In this document: piece by piece, positions 5,672 to 7,351 of the stretch
Layout of the letters: the number at the start of each line of letters is the position of its first letter
How positions within the stretch are numbered: position 1 is the stretch's first letter
Assembly (NCBI GenBank): GCA_041628225.1
Contig: JBFKPQ010000114.1
Location: forward strand, 1-7,351
DNA: 7,351 nt
From: JBFKPQ01 sp041628225
GTDB lineage: Bacteria > Actinomycetota > Acidimicrobiia > Spongiisociales > JAENVV01
Reading direction: 5' to 3'
Translations under genes and position numbers: made by a program
The notes under the pieces: generated by a model
What the model was told of the DNA's origin: nothing
Seen by the model: only the letters and a program-made list of their open reading frames with translations
Database searches by the model: none

Positions 5672-5744
5672 GGTCAGGTAGCTCAGTTGGTAGAGCGCCG
5701 GTCTGAAAAACCGGAGGTCGACGGATCGATCCCGTCCCTGACCA
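5672..5744 (+). tRNA. tRNA-Phe (anticodon GAA)
   Basis: A 73-nt cloverleaf with perfect stems. Acceptor GGTCAGG (5672-5678) pairs with CCTGACC (5737-5743), the D-stem is GCTC/GAGC, and the anticodon stem is CCGGT/ACCGG with loop CTGAAAA and anticodon GAA at 5705-5707. The variable loop is AGGTC and the T-stem is GACGG/CCGTC. The discriminator is A73, as usual for phenylalanine. The T-loop reads ATCGATC, so position 54 is A instead of the near-universal T. CCA is not encoded. It is co-transcribed with tRNA-Asp, 28 nt upstream. Confidence 0.97.
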
Positions 5745-5749
5745 CCCAT

Positions 5750-5775
5750 CCGACCCCCGCCGATGCGGGGGTCGG
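5750..5775. terminator. Shared hairpin terminator between tRNA unit and convergent gene
   Basis: CCGACCCCCGC (5750-5760) pairs perfectly with GCGGGGGTCGG (5765-5775) around CGAT, eleven pairs. It lies 5 nt after tRNA-Phe on the plus strand and 5 nt after the stop codon of the convergent methyltransferase-like gene on the minus strand, so it can serve both. There is no T-run on either side. Confidence 0.65.
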
Positions 5776-5780
5776 CCGCG

Positions 5781-6884
5781 TCACCTCCGCCGGATCACGT
5801 AGCTCTCGTCTCGGAACCAGATGCGGCCATGGGTTCGCAGCGCCCTACGGGTGGCCTCGATGTAGGCGCCCGACTGGACGGCGTCGGTGAGACGGTCTTC
5901 GTCGATCTGCGCCACATATACCGCGGCGTTCCACGCGGCCAGGATCGCCGAGGTGCCGATGTGTTCTGCCGTCTCGGACGGCATCTCGTACATGCCGTAT
6001 TCGAACAACGATTCCTCGTCCGTGAGCGGGTCGAGGTCGAACTCAACGGCCCGGTCGCCGAGCGTCGAGGCGACGGCGGCGAGCAGGTCGTGTCGGTCGG
6101 TTTCGAACGGGTCCTCGTCCGGCCAAACCGCGTGGATGATCTCCATGCCTGGGTCGTGGCCGTGGCCATGGACTCCGACGAAGAGGCCGCCGGGCGCCAG
6201 GGCCTCGGCCAGCGGAACCACGACGGTCCGGGCCTTTTGGTCGGCCGAGCTGCGCGCCCGGTACGGCTGGGAGGCGATGATGAGATCGAAGAGACCCTCG
6301 GTCCCAGAGGGGTCCGGTATCACCTGCTTGAGGACGAAGGCGCGGTCTGCTCGGTGGAAGACGTGGACGGCCGGAGTGATCGGAACCGGGTTGCCCGTCA
6401 CCTCGCTCGTGCGCACCGCCCAGTCGCCGTCGATGGCGTGGTGGCTGGCCCTGATCTGTTTTGCGAAGTCGTGAGCGGTCGTGCCCTCCAGCGCGGTGAC
6501 CCGAAAGGCGACGTCATGGCGATCGGAGGCGAGGCGGGGAGCGTCGCGATACGACAAGTTGGTGACGACGAAGACCAGTTCCGGGTGCTCGACCAACCGA
6601 TCGGGCAGCCGATCGAGGGCGTGGCGAACGTCTTCGACGCTGATCTCCTTGCCCACCACCAGCCATGGCACATGCGGAAACACCTCGTGGAGTTCGCGCA
6701 TGACGGCGGCCAGCACGGTCGCGTCGCCCATGCCGGCGTCGAAGACCCGCACCGCCCATTCGCCTGGTCGCACGCTCGCGAGTTCGCGTCCGACGCGTCC
6801 GGCGATCGCCGCCTTTTCGTTCGTCGTCGTGACGAACATCATGTAGGCGGCCCGCGAATCGAAGAAGCGTCGTGCGTCGGTCAC
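5781..6884 (-). CDS. Class I SAM-dependent methyltransferase-fold protein, substrate unknown
   Basis: A 367-aa soluble protein from GTG 6884. The SAM-binding motif I is clear: VRVFDAGMGDATVL at residues 46-58, with conserved acidic residues on either side of the glycines. An acid at the end of the next strand (VVGKEIS, E80) would hold the ribose. A motif IV-like DLIIASQPY is at 200-208, and a post-motif APGGLFVGVHGHGHDPG at 230-246. The N-terminal RFFDSRAAYMMFVTTTNEK (6-24) and C-terminal MPSETAEHIGTSAILAAWNAA regions look strongly conserved-type but match no methyltransferase whose substrate I know. An upstream in-frame GTG at 6893 is rejected as start because it lies inside the TAGCGT promoter box, which ends 7 nt before 6884. 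It follows the arginine-rich small gene and converges on the tRNA unit, sharing its terminator. The fold is clear; the reaction is not. Confidence 0.82.
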   Translation of the reverse strand: MTDARRFFDSRAAYMMFVTTTNEKAAIAGRVGRELASVRPGEWAVRVFDAGMGDATVLAAVMRELHEVFPHVPWLVVGKEISVEDVRHALDRLPDRLVEHPELVFVVTNLSYRDAPRLASDRHDVAFRVTALEGTTAHDFAKQIRASHHAIDGDWAVRTSEVTGNPVPITPAVHVFHRADRAFVLKQVIPDPSGTEGLFDLIIASQPYRARSSADQKARTVVVPLAEALAPGGLFVGVHGHGHDPGMEIIHAVWPDEDPFETDRHDLLAAVASTLGDRAVEFDLDPLTDEESLFEYGMYEMPSETAEHIGTSAILAAWNAAVYVAQIDEDRLTDAVQSGAYIEATRRALRTHGRIWFRDESYVIRRR

Positions 6885-6891
6885 GGAGGTC

Positions 6892-6897
6892 ACGCTA
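6892..6897 (-). promoter_or_regulatory. -10 box TAGCGT, leaderless start at 6884
   Basis: On the minus strand TAGCGT ends 7 nt before GTG 6884. It contains part of the upstream in-frame GTG at 6893, so it decides the start codon. The promoter lies in the short gap after the arginine-rich gene, meaning the two need not form an operon. Confidence 0.55.
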
Positions 6898-6914
6898 CCG
6901 ATCGCTCGGACGGG

Positions 6915-7058
6915 TCAGGGACGCCGCCGGTCGCGCTTGCGTCGCTCGTCCCGCCGACGCTCGTCGCCGTCCGGTGGCCCGCCCTGGCGCCGCCGCCGTT
7001 CGCCCTTGCGGCGATCAGCGCCCTTTCTGCGTTCTTCGGGCTGGTCGTTACTCGCCAT
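6915..7058 (-). CDS. Arginine-rich 47-aa protein of unknown function
   Basis: A 47-residue, highly charged protein: 17 Arg, 3 Lys and 11 Asp/Glu, net about +9, with no aromatic or strongly hydrophobic core. It consists of repeated short blocks such as ERRKGADRRKGERRRR (9-24) and ERRRDERRKRDRRR (33-46) joined by QGGPPDGD (25-32), so it is probably disordered and may bind nucleic acid or ribosomes (inference). I know no family for it. ATG 7058 is supported by a TAGGCT box ending 7 nt before it. The frame stays open upstream to 7235, but that extension would run through this promoter and into the thioesterase start, so the short form is preferred. Low-complexity composition means an untranslated frame cannot be ruled out. 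Confidence 0.55.
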   Translation of the reverse strand: MASNDQPEERRKGADRRKGERRRRQGGPPDGDERRRDERRKRDRRRP

Positions 7059-7065
7059 GGCTCCG

Positions 7066-7071
7066 AGCCTA
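7066..7071 (-). promoter_or_regulatory. -10 box TAGGCT, leaderless start at 7058
   Basis: On the minus strand TAGGCT fits TANNNT and ends 7 nt before ATG 7058, with no Shine-Dalgarno sequence between. It is the same hexamer as the box before the GlsB-like gene and supports the short arginine-rich frame as a real gene. Confidence 0.45.
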
Positions 7072-7095
7072 CGCAGCCGCGGGACGTCGTTCAGC

Positions 7096-7230
7096 TCATC
7101 TCGACTTCTCCTCACGGACCGTTTCGAAGGAGTCCGCGTCCTGAAACTCGAACTCGGCGCCCAACCAGTCAACACCCAGCTGGCGGATCGCGCCGGGCGA
7201 ATTGCCGCGGCGAGTAGCGTCGGCTGCCAT
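7096..7230 (-). CDS. Possible 44-aa small protein, unknown
   Basis: The minus strand between 7230 and 7096 holds an open frame of 44 codons from ATG to TGA that does not look like a shadow translation. After a basic N-terminus (MAADATRRGN) come GAIRQLGVDW (13-22), LGAEFEFQDADSF (23-35) and ETVREEKSR (36-44), which is acidic, with tryptophan and phenylalanines, unlike the Arg/Pro/Ser-rich false frames elsewhere here. No other gene covers 7096-7228. Its ATG shares the CCATGG palindrome with the thioesterase ATG on the plus strand. I see no -10 box or ribosome binding site for it, so it could start further in, or be a remnant of a longer gene. I recognise no family. Confidence 0.35.
   Translation of the reverse strand: MAADATRRGNSPGAIRQLGVDWLGAEFEFQDADSFETVREEKSR
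7215..7220 (+). promoter_or_regulatory. -10 box TAGCGT, near-leaderless start at 7229
   Basis: TAGCGT ends 8 nt before ATG 7229 on the plus strand, matching the arrangement before the other leaderless genes. No -35 match or Shine-Dalgarno sequence is seen. Confidence 0.5.
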
Positions 7231-7351
7231 GGCACACCAGGCTCACGTCACGGTCCGTTGGTCGGAGCTCGATCCATACGAGCACGTCAACCACGCCGTC
7301 TACCTCACCTACTTCGAACAGGCGCGCATCGAAGCGCTGGCCGCCCTGGGA
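7229..7351 (+). CDS. Hotdog-fold acyl-CoA thioesterase, N-terminal part only
   Basis: The first 41 codons of a 4HBT-family (YbgC/FadM-like) thioesterase, which hydrolyses an acyl-CoA or related thioester. The visible part carries the family's signature: HVTVRWSELDPYEHVNHAVY at 6-25, in which D15 sits at the usual catalytic aspartate position and HVNH matches the conserved H-V-N segment, then YFEQARIEAL at 28-37. Full-length relatives are about 130-150 residues, so roughly two thirds lie beyond the window. ATG 7229 follows a TAGCGT box by 8 nt and the family motif starts at once, so the start is secure. The substrate is not determinable here. Confidence 0.9.
   Translation, partial: MAHQAHVTVRWSELDPYEHVNHAVYLTYFEQARIEALAALG

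Noticed and set aside
5569..5744. tRNA genes as an integration site for a mobile element
   Set aside because: No integrase gene, no partial tRNA duplicate and no change in composition nearby; the sequence after tRNA-Phe goes straight into a terminator and a normal gene.
5646..5775. The two strong GC-rich stems as part of a CRISPR or repeat array
   Set aside because: Only two unrelated hairpins of different sequence exist and there is no regular repeat-spacer pattern anywhere in the window.
5763..7217. A 484-codon open frame on the plus strand
   Set aside because: It is antisense to the methyltransferase-fold gene, which has clear motifs, and its own translation shows no recognisable family.
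6915..7235. Longer 106-aa form of the arginine-rich protein
   Set aside because: The extension would cover its own promoter box, overlap the thioesterase start and add Arg/Ser-rich sequence typical of non-coding frames.

Overview
The window is a GC-rich stretch of bacterial chromosome. It probably comes from an actinobacterium of the Acidimicrobiia type. The signs are the codon bias, six starts preceded by a TANNNT box 6-8 nt upstream (the actinobacterial leaderless layout), two small actinobacteria-style proteins of unknown function, and tRNAs without an encoded CCA. The lineage is inferred. I see no phage, insertion sequence, plasmid or CRISPR material; this is ordinary core chromosome with some interesting small-scale structure.

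Left arm (1-2860, minus strand): a two-gene operon for branched-chain amino acid breakdown. A leucine dehydrogenase (1642-2724) is followed, with a 23-bp overlap, by a thiamine-diphosphate 2-oxoacid dehydrogenase E1 whose alpha and beta subunits are fused in one frame (1-1664, C-terminus outside the window). The first enzyme makes branched-chain 2-oxo acids and the second decarboxylates them, presumably for E2/E3 genes further left. The 136-bp divergent intergenic region (2725-2860) holds a 10-bp direct repeat exactly 60 bp apart and a perfect 13-bp palindrome.

Centre (2861-5449, plus strand): a STAS/SEC14-like small protein, a 257-aa actinobacterial protein of unknown function, a GlsB/YeaQ-type membrane stress protein under a palindrome-containing promoter, and an MDR-family reductase that keeps the structural zinc site but lacks the usual catalytic zinc ligands. 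Most have their own promoter, so this is a row of single genes rather than one operon.

tRNA unit (5479-5775, plus strand): a TATACT promoter box, a folded leader, tRNA-Asp(GUC), a perfect 10-bp UUCG hairpin filling the gap, tRNA-Phe(GAA) with an A at T-loop position 54, and an 11-bp terminator-like hairpin shared with the convergent gene.

Right arm (5781-7351): on the minus strand, a methyltransferase-fold protein of unknown substrate, a 47-aa arginine-rich protein and a possible 44-aa small protein. On the plus strand, the start of a hotdog acyl-CoA thioesterase, cut by the window edge. The thioesterase and the 44-aa frame would start on opposite strands of the same CCATGG.
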